Translations under genes and position numbers: made by a program
Shown here: one piece after another, positions 51,611-60,539 of the stretch
How positions within the stretch are numbered: the stretch's first letter is position 1
Layout: each line of letters opens with the position of its first letter
Notes under the pieces: generated by a model
Seen by the model: the letters and a program-made list of their open reading frames with translations, nothing else
What the model was told of the DNA's origin: nothing
Database searches by the model: none
Source of the DNA: a bacterium
Lineage (GTDB): Bacteria; Armatimonadota; UBA5829
Assembly: GCA_021371935.1 (NCBI GenBank)
Contig: JAJFVF010000002.1
Span: 186,001-250,000, forward strand
Direction: 5' to 3'
Length of the DNA stretch: 64,000 bases

Positions 51611-52159
51611 ATGACATCCTTTGATGAGAGACAATTGATCAGCGACCTGCAAGCGGGAGAGCGCGGCGCTTTTGAAAAACTGTTGGACCTTTACGAGGAC
51701 CGTGTCTACAACGTCGTCCGCGCGATGATCGGAACACATGACGCGGAGGATGTTGCTCAGGAGGCGCTGATCGAAATATGCAATTCGGTCCGCAGTTTTC
51801 GGGGCAGATCAAAGCTGAACACTTGGATTTATCGTGTAGCCGTAAATGTCTGCCTTGAGCACAGACGCAAGCGCCGGGTCCTTTGCGTTCCATTAGAGGA
51901 CGATCTTGTTGAGGCACAGCTCGACACGCATATTGATCCGGCTGTGGCCGTTATCCGGAATGAAGTCAAGGGTGATGTGGATGCAGCGCTTGAAATGCTG
52001 CCGGAGAAGCACAGAGATGCTGTCATTCTTCATGAAATACAGGGGCTGACTTATCGCGAATGTGCGCAGGTGCTCAACTGCCCTGTCGGAACTGTCAAAT
52101 CCCGTTTGTCCAATGCGTTTATAAAGCTCAGAGAACTTCTTGGAGGCTATTGCTCATAA
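51611..52159 (+). CDS. RNA polymerase sigma factor, ECF type
   Basis: 182 residues from ATG 51611, since AGGG lies six bases before it (ATG 51608 is adjacent). Region 2: DRVYNVVRAMIGTHDAEDVA then FRGRSKLNTWIYRVAVNVCL. Region 4: LPEKHRDAVILHEIQGLTYR then VLNCPVGTVKSRLSNAFIKL. It is followed by its likely anti-sigma gene, but the pair is separated by a repeat element of 80 bp. Confidence 0.92.
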   Translation: MTSFDERQLISDLQAGERGAFEKLLDLYEDRVYNVVRAMIGTHDAEDVAQEALIEICNSVRSFRGRSKLNTWIYRVAVNVCLEHRRKRRVLCVPLEDDLVEAQLDTHIDPAVAVIRNEVKGDVDAALEMLPEKHRDAVILHEIQGLTYRECAQVLNCPVGTVKSRLSNAFIKLRELLGGYCS

Positions 52160-52168
52160 GCAATTTAC

Positions 52169-52248
52169 TTAGCCCGGATTATGCACTTCCCGCATAATCC
52201 GGGTCTCCAAGAGCATTATTCATGAGGAACGTGAATAATGCGGATTAG
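52169..52248. repeat. Double-hairpin intergenic repeat, copy 7
   Basis: TTAGCCCGGATTATGC / GCATAATCCGGG, linker TCTCCAAGA, GCATTATTCAT / GTGAATAATGC, ending CGGATTAG. It sits between a sigma and an anti-sigma gene, so it would be transcribed within their operon. Confidence 0.92.
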
Positions 52249-52271
52249 GACTCGAAAAGCGAGGCTGTAAT

Positions 52272-53480
52272 ATGAAATGCCCAAAAGTAAGAGACAATAT
52301 TAAGGCGTTTATCGATGGTGAACTAAACCCCATATCACGTACACTCATTGCCCGCCATATCAGGCAATGCGCAGGGTGTCGGGCTGAGGAGGCCGCGATG
52401 AGAGAGTTATCCGGCCAGGTCAAGAATTCCAAAACTTACTCTGCCCCAAAAGGGCTGCGCGAAAAGGTTCTCAGCAGTATCAACTTTGAACCTGCGGAAA
52501 GACCGCGCCTGAGGTGGCCATACACTACAAGACCAGTGAGTGTTGCCCTGGTTATGCTTGTAACAATCGCTTTGGCAGCAGTAGTGGTACCGATGTTCAA
52601 CAATGGTCAGAGCCGCTCGTCGGAAGCAAAAAAATATAGTCTTGCAGACCGAAAACTATGTAATCAGGCTGTGCCTGCCGCATTACCTCCACCGGCGCAG
52701 CCCAGGTCAAAGATTGCTGCCAAACAGTCACGAGCTTATGAAAAGAAAGTCGGGGCTGTTCGTGATATGGACTTGAATATAGTTGGACGGATAGACAACA
52801 GTAATGCTGATGTCGGAATCAGCCAGGTAATTGTTAAGACGGCCAATATGAGCATGCGAGTCAAAAACGCCGAGTCGGCCGGCGATAAGGCCGTTGATAT
52901 TGCAAAGTCTCTGGGGGGCTATGTCTCGGATTCTTCATTGACAAGGGATGCAGGCTCATCGACCTCGGAAACCATGATAATCCGTGTGCCGGTCAGTTCG
53001 TTTGAGCGTGCTATAGAAAGACTGAGCGCACTCGGTAAGATTACTTCAAAGAGCATCAACGGTGAAGATGTGACTGGTGAACTAGTCGATCTTGAATCCC
53101 GCCTGCGAAACAAACGCGCTGAGGAGCGTCAATACCTGGAAATAATGAATAAAGCACATCGTATAAACGACATCATTACTGTTTCAAATGAGTTATACCG
53201 TGTGCGCGGAGAGATAGAGGAGACGGCAGGACGCATCAAATATCTGAAGTCCACAGCAGCCATGTCCACAATTGACCTGACGTTGGATGAAAAAGCGAAA
53301 GCAAAGCCGGTGCAATCACAAATTCATAAGAGTATGACCGGCGCTGTCGCCTCACTCGGCAGGACAATCAGCAGCATAGCCGGTTTATTGATCTGGCTGG
53401 CTGTCTACTCACCGTTCTGGGCAATACCGATATTGGTGGCTCTGTATTATCGCAGGCGAAATCTTGCCGCTCAAGATTAA
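52272..53480 (+). CDS. Anti-sigma factor: zinc-finger (zf-HC2) fused to DUF4349
   Basis: 402 residues. The N-terminal zinc-binding anti-sigma motif is Cys3, His29, Cys33 and Cys36 (RHIRQCAGC). A transmembrane helix lies near 90-112. The outside part (about 185-355) is a DUF4349 domain: VIVKTANMSMRVKNAESAGD, SLGGYVSDSSLTRD, VPVSSFERAIERL and a coiled coil with DLESRLRNKRAEERQYLEIM. A second membrane helix lies near 365-390. It most likely holds the upstream sigma factor at the membrane until an envelope signal is sensed. Its stop overlaps that of smpB by 4 bp. Confidence 0.88.
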   Translation: MKCPKVRDNIKAFIDGELNPISRTLIARHIRQCAGCRAEEAAMRELSGQVKNSKTYSAPKGLREKVLSSINFEPAERPRLRWPYTTRPVSVALVMLVTIALAAVVVPMFNNGQSRSSEAKKYSLADRKLCNQAVPAALPPPAQPRSKIAAKQSRAYEKKVGAVRDMDLNIVGRIDNSNADVGISQVIVKTANMSMRVKNAESAGDKAVDIAKSLGGYVSDSSLTRDAGSSTSETMIIRVPVSSFERAIERLSALGKITSKSINGEDVTGELVDLESRLRNKRAEERQYLEIMNKAHRINDIITVSNELYRVRGEIEETAGRIKYLKSTAAMSTIDLTLDEKAKAKPVQSQIHKSMTGAVASLGRTISSIAGLLIWLAVYSPFWAIPILVALYYRRRNLAAQD

Positions 53481-53953
53481 TCTCGTCTGGATGCCTCCTC
53501 ACGGCGGCGCTCACGCTCTACGTCTTTGGCAGCGATTGACTCGCGCTTGTCATAGAGTTTCTTGCCCCGTCCAAGACCGACATTGAGCTTGGCGTAGCCA
53601 CGAGTGAAGTAGAGCTTAAGGGGTATTAGTGTAAAGCCTTTTTCCTGGAGCTTCCGGTTGATCTTCTCGATCTCAGCCTTTCGTATGAGCAATTTGCGCG
53701 GGCGCAGTGGGTCCACATTGAACCGGTTGCCCTGTTCATACGGTGCAATGTGCATCCCATGTATCCAGAGTTCGCCGTTTTCAATCTTGCAAAAAGCCTC
53801 TGTTATGCTGGCTTTGCCCAGGCGCAGAGACTTGACTTCGGTGCCTACGAGCACGATCCCGGCCTCGAACTGATCGTCTATAAAATATTCATGCCAGGCT
53901 TTACGATTGGTGATCGAAACTTCCTGGGGTTTGGTTTTTGTGTCTTTTGCCAT
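53477..53953 (-). CDS. smpB: SsrA-binding protein SmpB
   Basis: 158 residues: ITNRKAWHEYFIDDQFEAGI, then VLVGTEVKSLRLGKASI, ENGELWIHGMHIAPYEQGN and RGYAKLNVGLGRGKKLYDKR. The basic C-terminal tail is typical. It brings tmRNA to stalled ribosomes. I did not find an ssrA gene in the window. Confidence 0.96.
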   Translation of the reverse strand: MAKDTKTKPQEVSITNRKAWHEYFIDDQFEAGIVLVGTEVKSLRLGKASITEAFCKIENGELWIHGMHIAPYEQGNRFNVDPLRPRKLLIRKAEIEKINRKLQEKGFTLIPLKLYFTRGYAKLNVGLGRGKKLYDKRESIAAKDVERERRREEASRRD

Positions 53954-53980
53954 AATCGCAATATTATACCACGGTAAGCC

Positions 53981-54009
53981 AAGAGCCGGGAGGCTAGCTC
54001 CCGGCTCTT
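53981..54009. terminator. Strong hairpin, possible terminator
   Basis: 12-bp perfect stem AAGAGCCGGGAG / CTCCCGGCTCTT with a 5-nt loop, 28 bp before the smpB start. The following T-runs are short, so its role is uncertain. Confidence 0.5.
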
Positions 54010-54031
54010 AGTCAAAGTATAAATAAATGAT

Positions 54032-54131
54032 AGCTAAGTAAATTACGGCCTTGAACTTGTATCAGAGATATGTGTTCTGAATACGGAATTCAGGCCGAGA
54101 CGTGCAATTTACACAGCATAAATTGCTTAGC
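54032..54131. repeat. 98-bp inverted-terminus element, copy 2
   Basis: Starts AGCTAAGTAAATTACGGCC and ends AATTGCTTAG(CT), so the outer 7-8 bases are inverted repeats. Inner inverted pairs GTAAATT/AATTTAC and CTGAAT/ATTCAG can fold the whole element. Its right end supplies the stop codon of the gene at 54127. Confidence 0.88.
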
Positions 54132-54351
54132 TTTGAGCAGTTAATATCCCGTTTGCTCTCTGCTCCGTCTCTCTTACGACCCTTTCGATATAGCTTTTGA
54201 TCTCATCATCGCAGGAGCTGCGTGCATCAGGACACATGCTGCCGCACCATGGGCAAGACAAACCCTCGGCAGAATCGGCAAAGAAATCGGAGACTAACTC
54301 AGTTCCACAACTTGGACACCTATAACGCCATTCGACCTTAATTTTGATCAT
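54127..54351 (-). CDS. Small zinc-ribbon protein
   Basis: 74 residues from ATG 54351, behind GGTGAG. Two Cys pairs (CPSCG and CPWCG, 21 residues apart) form a zinc ribbon; a helical tail follows. No specific family recognised. The last Ser codon and the stop are part of the repeat element. Confidence 0.6.
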   Translation of the reverse strand: MIKIKVEWRYRCPSCGTELVSDFFADSAEGLSCPWCGSMCPDARSSCDDEIKSYIERVVRETEQRANGILTAQS

Positions 54352-54426
54352 AGTGCTCACCGTCCCGCCTGTTTGACGACATTGCTGGCTCGTCGGTTCG
54401 CATCATGCGAAAAAAATTATGTCGAG

Positions 54427-55179
54427 TTATCCGGCAGCTTCCTGGAGGATATCATCGGGGATATCAAAATTGGCGTAAGCGTTCTGCACATCGTCGTTAT
54501 CTTCGAGCGCATCCATTAATCGAAGAATGCGACTTGCTTCTTTTATATCTTCCACCCGGACTGTGCTTTTCGGGATCATGGTCAATTCAGCAGAGGTGAA
54601 TTCAATTCCTTCCCCGGTCAGAGCATCACGAACCTTTGGCAGAGCATCCGGCGGGCATGTTACTTCAATGACATCTTCCTCAACTTTGATGTCTTCGGCG
54701 CCGGCGTCCATGGTTGCCATCATCACGCTGTCTTCATCAGATTTATCTGCAGCTATCTGTACCATGCCCTTCTGGTCGAACATCCAGCTCACGCAGCCCA
54801 TTTCACCTAAATTGCCGCCGTTTTTGGAGAAAATATTGCGAAGTTCGGCAACCGTCCGATTGCGGTTATCCGTGAGACATGGAACAAGGACCGCCACTCC
54901 GGCGGTACCATACCCTTCATAGGTAATCTCCTCGAAGTTGGCTCCCTCAATTTCGCCGGTGCCGCGCTGAATCGCGCGTTTGATGTTATCGGCGGGCATA
55001 GAGTTTTCTCGTGCCTTTTGAACAGCCATTCGCAGCCGCAGGTTGGCTTCCGGGTTGCCGCCGCCCTCTTTTGCCGCAACGATTATTTCGCGGGCGAGCT
55101 TTGTGAATATTTTACCTCGCTGCAGGTCCTGTTTGCCCTTGCGAAGTCTTATATTATGCCATTTGGAATGACCGGACAT
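54427..55179 (-). CDS. yebC: YebC/PmpR family regulator (TACO1-like)
   Basis: 250 residues. It opens MSGHSKWHNIRLRKGKQDLQ and contains FTKLAREIIVAAKEGGGNPE, then YEGYGTAGVAVLVPCLTDNR and GCVSWMFDQKG. Members act as transcription regulators or assist translation of difficult peptide runs. It lies downstream of the ACT and paaK genes but 190 bp away. Confidence 0.95.
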   Translation of the reverse strand: MSGHSKWHNIRLRKGKQDLQRGKIFTKLAREIIVAAKEGGGNPEANLRLRMAVQKARENSMPADNIKRAIQRGTGEIEGANFEEITYEGYGTAGVAVLVPCLTDNRNRTVAELRNIFSKNGGNLGEMGCVSWMFDQKGMVQIAADKSDEDSVMMATMDAGAEDIKVEEDVIEVTCPPDALPKVRDALTGEGIEFTSAELTMIPKSTVRVEDIKEASRILRLMDALEDNDDVQNAYANFDIPDDILQEAAG

Positions 55180-55371
55180 TTATGTTTTCACCTCGGGATT
55201 GTTTGTGGTTGCGGAGGCAAGGAGTCAGTCGCACAAGGGCATGCTGACATAGCCCAAACCCGATGTAGTATAGCGCAAAAATAAGGCAGGGTCAACTTCT
55301 TGCCGGGATGATCATATGTAGAGGGTGCCATCAGGCTGCTGGCAACAAGCCACCGGTCACTCATATAATGA

Positions 55372-55788
55372 CTATTCCAGTGAATCCAAAACCTTCAGCC
55401 CCGCGCCTTTTGCGGCAGACTCTATCGCTTCCAGGTTATCGCCTTTCACGACAAATATGGCACGTTTGCCCCTGTCGAGGATGCAGCCATAGGCATCCTG
55501 CACACTCATTCCCTCATTTTCGAGTGCCTTTGCAAGTTTGACCAGGCTGCCAGGCTGATCGGCAATCTCGATTACGGCCACTTTGTTGAATGCGACAGTC
55601 ATCCCCGCATTCTCAAGGGCCTGCTTTGCTTTTTGTGGATCGGCAGTAAGAAGTTTGAAGACGCCAAACTGACCTTCGTCCGCAAGCTCAATGTTTATGA
55701 TATCAATTCCCGCGTTGCCGAGCGCACCGGCCACCTTAGCCAGCTTGCCGGACTTATTTTCTACAAATACTCTAATTTCATTATACAT
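55372..55788 (-). CDS. Tandem ACT domain protein
   Basis: 138 residues with two ACT domains (IRVFVENKSGKLAKVAGALG at 5-70 and VIEIADQPGSLVKLAKALEN at 70-138). Such proteins bind amino acids. They are regularly found after phenylacetate-CoA ligase homologues, as here, and may sense aromatic amino acids. AGAGGT precedes ATG 55788. Confidence 0.92.
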   Translation of the reverse strand: MYNEIRVFVENKSGKLAKVAGALGNAGIDIINIELADEGQFGVFKLLTADPQKAKQALENAGMTVAFNKVAVIEIADQPGSLVKLAKALENEGMSVQDAYGCILDRGKRAIFVVKGDNLEAIESAAKGAGLKVLDSLE

Positions 55789-55831
55789 ATCGATTACCTC
55801 TGATTCGCCCGCTAAATACTCAATATAAAAT

Positions 55832-57139
55832 CTAAGATCTCAAATCAACGACTCTTTTGGCTTTGCCTTCGCTTGCCGGCAGGCTGCCCGGTTCAGTGAC
55901 TTCGACTGCTGCGGTAAAGCCGATCTGCTCTTTGAGTTGACGCTGAAGGTCGCCGCGCAGCTTGCGCAGTGTCTCGACGGTTCCATCAAAGCCGTCTTTG
56001 GACAGTTCCACTTTGATGTTCATCTGATCGAGAGCGGCGGATTTGGTGAGTTCTATCACATAATTGCCGCCCAGCCACTTGTTGCGCATGAGCACTTCTT
56101 CGATCTGGCTGGGAAAGACGTTTACTCCCCGGATGATGAGCATATCGTCCGATCTGCCTACAAACCGCGACAGCCGTGAGTGCTTGCAGCCACATGGGCA
56201 TTCATCGGTGATTAGTCGCGTAAGATCGCGGGTGCGATATCTGATCAGTGGCATGGCGGTGCGCCGGAGTGTGGTCAGGACAAGTTCTCCTACCTCACCT
56301 TCGGCGGCAGGCTGGAGTGTGTCTGGATTTATGACTTCGACCAGGTATGAGTCTTCCCAGATGTGCATGCCGTTTTGATATTTGCATTCAAACGCCACGC
56401 CGGGACCGTTCATCTCGCTAAGTCCGTAGCTGTTCATCGCCTTGAAACCGTAGAGGTCCTGCAGTTTATGGCGCATTTCTTCGGTATAAGGCTCTGCTCC
56501 CAAAGCGGCTATCTTGATGCCGAGGCTTCGCGGATCGTCACCTTCCGCGATCATGCGCTCGGCTACATGCATGGCATAGCTCGGGGTCGCATGAATGACG
56601 GTTACATGAAAGTCGCGTATCAGCAATATCTGGCGCGCAGTGTTGCCGGGTCCCGCGGGAATAACCCACATCCCAAGTCTTTCGGCACCGTAATGAAGAC
56701 CCAGGCCGCCTGTAAACAGACCATAGCCGGACATGTTTTGAAAGACGTCATCGGGTCTTGCACCTGCGAGATACAATGATCGAGCCATCAGCTCTGCCCA
56801 GTTTGCGACATCTTGGGCAGTATGAAAGATGGCGGTGGGTTTGCCTGTGGTTCCACTGGAAGTGTGCATCCGTATGATATCGACCGGGTCTACGGTCAGC
56901 ATTTGAGCAGGATAACTCAGCCGAAGATCATTTTTTGTGGTGAAAGGCAGCCGGGTTACATCGTCTCTGGACTTGATATCCCCAGGCTCGATGCCCATTT
57001 CCTTAAATTTGGCTGCAAACCATGGCGACTTTGCAGCCTGTGCGACTGTTTTTGGCAGTGCTTCAGATTGAAAGGCCTCAATCTGGTCGCGCGACATGTT
57101 TTTGAATCGTTCGCCAATTCGTTCTGAGATATCTATCAT
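55832..57139 (-). CDS. paaK: Phenylacetate-CoA ligase family protein
   Basis: 435 residues. The AMP-forming signature HTSSGTTGKPTAIFHT is near 92-107, followed by NMSGYGLFTGGLGLHYGAE, AMNSYGLSEMNGPGVAFEC, YRTRDLTRLITDECPCGCKH and GRSDDMLIIRGVNVFPSQIE. It activates aryl acids such as phenylacetate or indoleacetate with CoA. No aerobic paa genes are present; the pairing with ACT suggests work with 2-oxoacid:ferredoxin oxidoreductases in amino acid fermentation. Confidence 0.92.
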   Translation of the reverse strand: MIDISERIGERFKNMSRDQIEAFQSEALPKTVAQAAKSPWFAAKFKEMGIEPGDIKSRDDVTRLPFTTKNDLRLSYPAQMLTVDPVDIIRMHTSSGTTGKPTAIFHTAQDVANWAELMARSLYLAGARPDDVFQNMSGYGLFTGGLGLHYGAERLGMWVIPAGPGNTARQILLIRDFHVTVIHATPSYAMHVAERMIAEGDDPRSLGIKIAALGAEPYTEEMRHKLQDLYGFKAMNSYGLSEMNGPGVAFECKYQNGMHIWEDSYLVEVINPDTLQPAAEGEVGELVLTTLRRTAMPLIRYRTRDLTRLITDECPCGCKHSRLSRFVGRSDDMLIIRGVNVFPSQIEEVLMRNKWLGGNYVIELTKSAALDQMNIKVELSKDGFDGTVETLRKLRGDLQRQLKEQIGFTAAVEVTEPGSLPASEGKAKRVVDLRS

Positions 57140-57383
57140 GGTAAATCCCTCTATATGAAAAGCAATTATGCCTCAGCAACTAATGCATACATGAGCTTCT
57201 TCTTGCTCTGCGCACATTCTCCTCCCTTGTTAACAAATCATGACTCTCGATTGGAAAGATACAGCGAATATACACGTCTATTTTTATATAAGGTTTTTAC
57301 ATATCCAACACTTGGCCGAGCGGCAGCAGCCATGGCTCTCGATTTGCCGCTTTGGGCTTTATATACGTTGGGAGGGCATAGCT

Positions 57384-59222
57384 ATGCGTAATCGCAATCT
57401 CATAATACCAATGCTCTTTTTTACGATGGCATGCTCGAGTGCGTACGCATCAAAAGTGACGGTATCAAGGATCCTGCGCGAGCACAAAATCCAAGTCGTC
57501 ACCACCGAAAAGTTGGAGTCCATCAGCAAATATCTCTTCAGGCTCGGCGTACGCAATGAAAGCTACATTACCACTACCAATCTGCTGATCGGCAAGGGAC
57601 GCCTTAAGGACAAAGACAGCCTGCTCTTTGTGATCGACCGCGAGAAAGCGCGCCGGCTGATAGACGAGGAGAAGAAGCTGCTGCCATATCCGCCCGCAGC
57701 TGTTGATGCTGGTGAAGTATTGCTCTATGCAGCTAAAGCCTCGGGGCGTAACGGCTGGGAAATCATCGTAAGTGCTCCGAATGAGAAGTGGCTAAATTGG
57801 GAACTGGACAGGCTGTGCAAATCCAATCTGGACTTAATGCGTTTGGAGGAGCGCGGCAGCATACTGGACAGATACCAGGTAAAACGGCTCTGCGTGATAT
57901 CCAATGCAAGCAGGCAGCTTGCGGATGACTGGGTGTCACGTCAGCTAAAGCCGGGGCGTGACACCATCGACTGGCAGTATATCCAGCTTGATTCGGGCTT
58001 GGACAATATCGATCCTGATATGGACCTGTTATATATCATCAATAAAGGTGTTCTGGGCAAAAACAGCAAGTCGGACTTGCCGGATTTACCTGTGGCGATG
58101 CGGTCCTGGCTCGACTCGGATGAAAGCACAGACACATGTGGAGCAGCAAAGCAATCGATCGTCAAAGAAACCGGCAATATACGCACGATCAGCGCACTGG
58201 CAGCTCCATGTGAGCGCCAGCTAAAGAGTGTGCTTGCCGGATACCCCTCGGTCGATTCAATCCCCCAGGCTCTGTCTACAACTGCCCTTGCTGACCTTGG
58301 CAAGTATAGACAAATGATTGTAATTTCCCGCGCCGGTGACAGGAGTGATAAGATACCGACATCGGCAATTGATGATCTGGCGGGCAAGATGACCTCGGCT
58401 TTGGCGGAGGGGACCGGTTTTGAATGTGTTGGCCGCCAGGACCTCAAGGAACTCATATATATGGCGCTGCTGCACCAAAAGGACGGCAACCTGGACAGCG
58501 ATGATATTATGCAGATTCGCAAGGCTGCGGATGGAGCGCGCGCACTTGCTGTTGTGGATGTGGCGGCATATACCACTCAGACAGACTACAGTGCAAACAC
58601 TCCGAGATGCCGCACTTCTGCTCTGGCGCCGTTTAGCGAATCTGAACCTAGTCGACCGCATGAACCGGACCCCAACGAACGCAAGTTCGGCATCTTTGGC
58701 GCTCACAAATATAGTGAGGTGGACGGCAGCCGGTCGAACGACCCTGATTTTATTCGCGACCATAGGCGATGGGAAGAAGACATGCACGATTACCGCCGTG
58801 ATCATGATCGATGGGAGCATCGTAAACGTGATTATGAACAGGCTCGGTTATATCATCAGATGGACTGGGAAGTCTCTATAGACTCTACGCAGACCGTGCG
58901 TGTTTCGGGGAATTTGCGCATATACGATATCGGTGAACTTGACTCGGACTGTGCAGGCAAGGTGATTTTCTCTTGTTCGCTGGACGGGGTGGGATCACGA
59001 AGCGGTCTTTATTGGTCTGACCATGTAAATATCCAGGGCGAACAGAACAAACCTTCAACACCGAGCGTGCCGCGATCGACGACCTGTATTCTGGATCAGA
59101 CAGTGGCCTCGGAAGCATTTGGCGATGCATGCAAAAATGCGGTGGACGAAATGTTCGCCCGCGCGATATTGCCAATGGATACTATTAATGTGGTGGCTGG
59201 AGGGAGCGTGACTGCTCAATGA
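57384..59222 (+). CDS. Secreted protein, possibly CsgG-like in its middle domain
   Basis: 612 residues from ATG 57384, behind GGGAGG; the longer frame lacks a ribosome site. The signal sequence is NLIIPMLFFTMACSSAYAS. Residues 30-340 have no recognised family. Residues about 350-430 (DLAGKMTSALAEGTGFECVG, RQDLKELIYMALLHQKDGNL, ADGARALAVVDVAAYTTQTD) have the order of a CsgG/FlgP-like domain. A charged, Arg/Asp/His-rich segment follows (RRWEEDMHDYRRDHDRWEHR), then a beta-rich end. The stop overlaps the next start (ATGA), so the two work together. Confidence 0.65.
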   Translation: MRNRNLIIPMLFFTMACSSAYASKVTVSRILREHKIQVVTTEKLESISKYLFRLGVRNESYITTTNLLIGKGRLKDKDSLLFVIDREKARRLIDEEKKLLPYPPAAVDAGEVLLYAAKASGRNGWEIIVSAPNEKWLNWELDRLCKSNLDLMRLEERGSILDRYQVKRLCVISNASRQLADDWVSRQLKPGRDTIDWQYIQLDSGLDNIDPDMDLLYIINKGVLGKNSKSDLPDLPVAMRSWLDSDESTDTCGAAKQSIVKETGNIRTISALAAPCERQLKSVLAGYPSVDSIPQALSTTALADLGKYRQMIVISRAGDRSDKIPTSAIDDLAGKMTSALAEGTGFECVGRQDLKELIYMALLHQKDGNLDSDDIMQIRKAADGARALAVVDVAAYTTQTDYSANTPRCRTSALAPFSESEPSRPHEPDPNERKFGIFGAHKYSEVDGSRSNDPDFIRDHRRWEEDMHDYRRDHDRWEHRKRDYEQARLYHQMDWEVSIDSTQTVRVSGNLRIYDIGELDSDCAGKVIFSCSLDGVGSRSGLYWSDHVNIQGEQNKPSTPSVPRSTTCILDQTVASEAFGDACKNAVDEMFARAILPMDTINVVAGGSVTAQ

Positions 59223-60328
59223 AACACTTGTCCTGCCTCGTCATATTGGGAATGCTGGTCTGCTGCACGGTATGCTGTGAATCGGCTGAAAAACATCCTG
59301 CCAAGACTGCAACTGTCATTGCCGAAGGTGAAGCTCCGGCTGATTTGCCAAACGCGAAAGAAAAGGCCGTTGCCGACGCTCTGCGAAACGCAATAATGAA
59401 AGGGCTTGGAACATATATAGACTCGGTGACGGTCGGCAGAAATTACAGCGTGGTGCGCGATGAGATACTACTCAAGCCGAACGGCTATGCAACTTGCGAC
59501 CAGGTGCTCTCTTCGTCAACGGAAAAAGGACTCTTTAAAGTAAAGGTCAAAGCGACTGTCAGCAACCGACCGTTAGCACAAATGTTGAAGGCACTTGGGC
59601 TCACTCGCCAGTGGCGGGTAGGTGTGCTGGTGTCCGATTCTATTGCCAAGTCCGCGGTCTGTAAGCAGTTGATTTCAGCGGGCTTCAGTGTAATCGACGA
59701 TAAACAGCAAAGGTGCCTTAAAGTAGATGCATCGGCTGCCGGCGCAGTCAATGGAGATGAGGACTCGCTGCGAACAATCGGCAGTGAGTTCGATGTGGAT
59801 ATACTGGTGACAGGCCAGGCAAGCGTCGATTATGTCGATCAGGACGATTATGGCGGCGTGACACTATATCGGAGCCGGGGACGCATGGATACAAAGGCAT
59901 ACTACACCGATACCGGCGAACTGCTCACATCAACCAGCGCATGCGCCGATGGTTTGGATCAGACGAAGAGCCTGTCTGCCGAGGCCGGACTGAACAGAGT
60001 GGGATTGAGGATCGGCACAATATTGGCGGAGGACCTTTTGGTGGCTCCAGCCGATATGATGCCATTTATATATGTGAAAATTACGGGTTTCAAGGGTATC
60101 ATGGCTGCAAACAGCCTTGAAGATGTGATTCGTGACCTGCCTGGTATTACTCAACTCAAACGCCGTCGCTATACGAGCGGTGTACTTGAACTTAATGTTT
60201 TTGTGAAGTCGGATTACAAGGATGATCTGCCCAAACTGATTGAAAACTGCTCGGCAGCAAAGAGACTCGGGCTAAAAGTGGAGAAGAGCACAAAAACCTG
60301 CTTGTTGGCTAGATTAACAAAGGGCTAA
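59219..60328 (+). CDS. Secreted FlgT-like / LPP20-like protein
   Basis: 369 residues. Signal peptide near 1-22 (LVILGMLVCCTVCCESA), possibly lipidated. Residues 30-115 read ATVIAEGEAPADLPNAKEKA, ADALRNAIMKGLGTYIDSVT and NYSVVRDEILLKPNGYATCD, which is the pattern of the FlgT N-terminal / DUF domain (ALRxAVE...V...N...RD.IL....GY). The middle resembles FlgT or TolB-like domain (TIGSEFDVDILVTGQASVDY), and the end has a repeat of about 70 residues. FlgT builds an outer flagellar ring in Vibrio, but such domains also occur outside flagella. Coupled to the previous gene. Confidence 0.65.
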   Translation: MKHLSCLVILGMLVCCTVCCESAEKHPAKTATVIAEGEAPADLPNAKEKAVADALRNAIMKGLGTYIDSVTVGRNYSVVRDEILLKPNGYATCDQVLSSSTEKGLFKVKVKATVSNRPLAQMLKALGLTRQWRVGVLVSDSIAKSAVCKQLISAGFSVIDDKQQRCLKVDASAAGAVNGDEDSLRTIGSEFDVDILVTGQASVDYVDQDDYGGVTLYRSRGRMDTKAYYTDTGELLTSTSACADGLDQTKSLSAEAGLNRVGLRIGTILAEDLLVAPADMMPFIYVKITGFKGIMAANSLEDVIRDLPGITQLKRRRYTSGVLELNVFVKSDYKDDLPKLIENCSAAKRLGLKVEKSTKTCLLARLTKG

Positions 60329-60385
60329 CTTGACTAGACGTTGCAGTCGGCTGCAGATTGGATCGACATTAAGCGTGCTTGCGTA

Positions 60386-60415
60386 TTGACAATCGAGAAA
60401 TCATAGTGTTAGAAT
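60386..60415 (+). promoter_or_regulatory. Sigma-70-type promoter
   Basis: TTGACA and TAGAAT separated by 18 bp, 125 bp before the CapD-type dehydratase gene. Confidence 0.7.
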
Positions 60416-60539
60416 ACCAAGCGCGTCTACCAGGTAAGATATTTATACAATTTCGAGACAATCATTATTTCCGGCCGAGATTTGGCGTGCAGATGGCGCA
60501 CCTTATTGCCGAAAAATCAAGGGAGGATGCAGTAGTAGG

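Noticed and set aside
53477-54126. tmRNA (ssrA) next to smpB
   Set aside because: No tRNA-like ends or Ala-rich tag frame seen near smpB.
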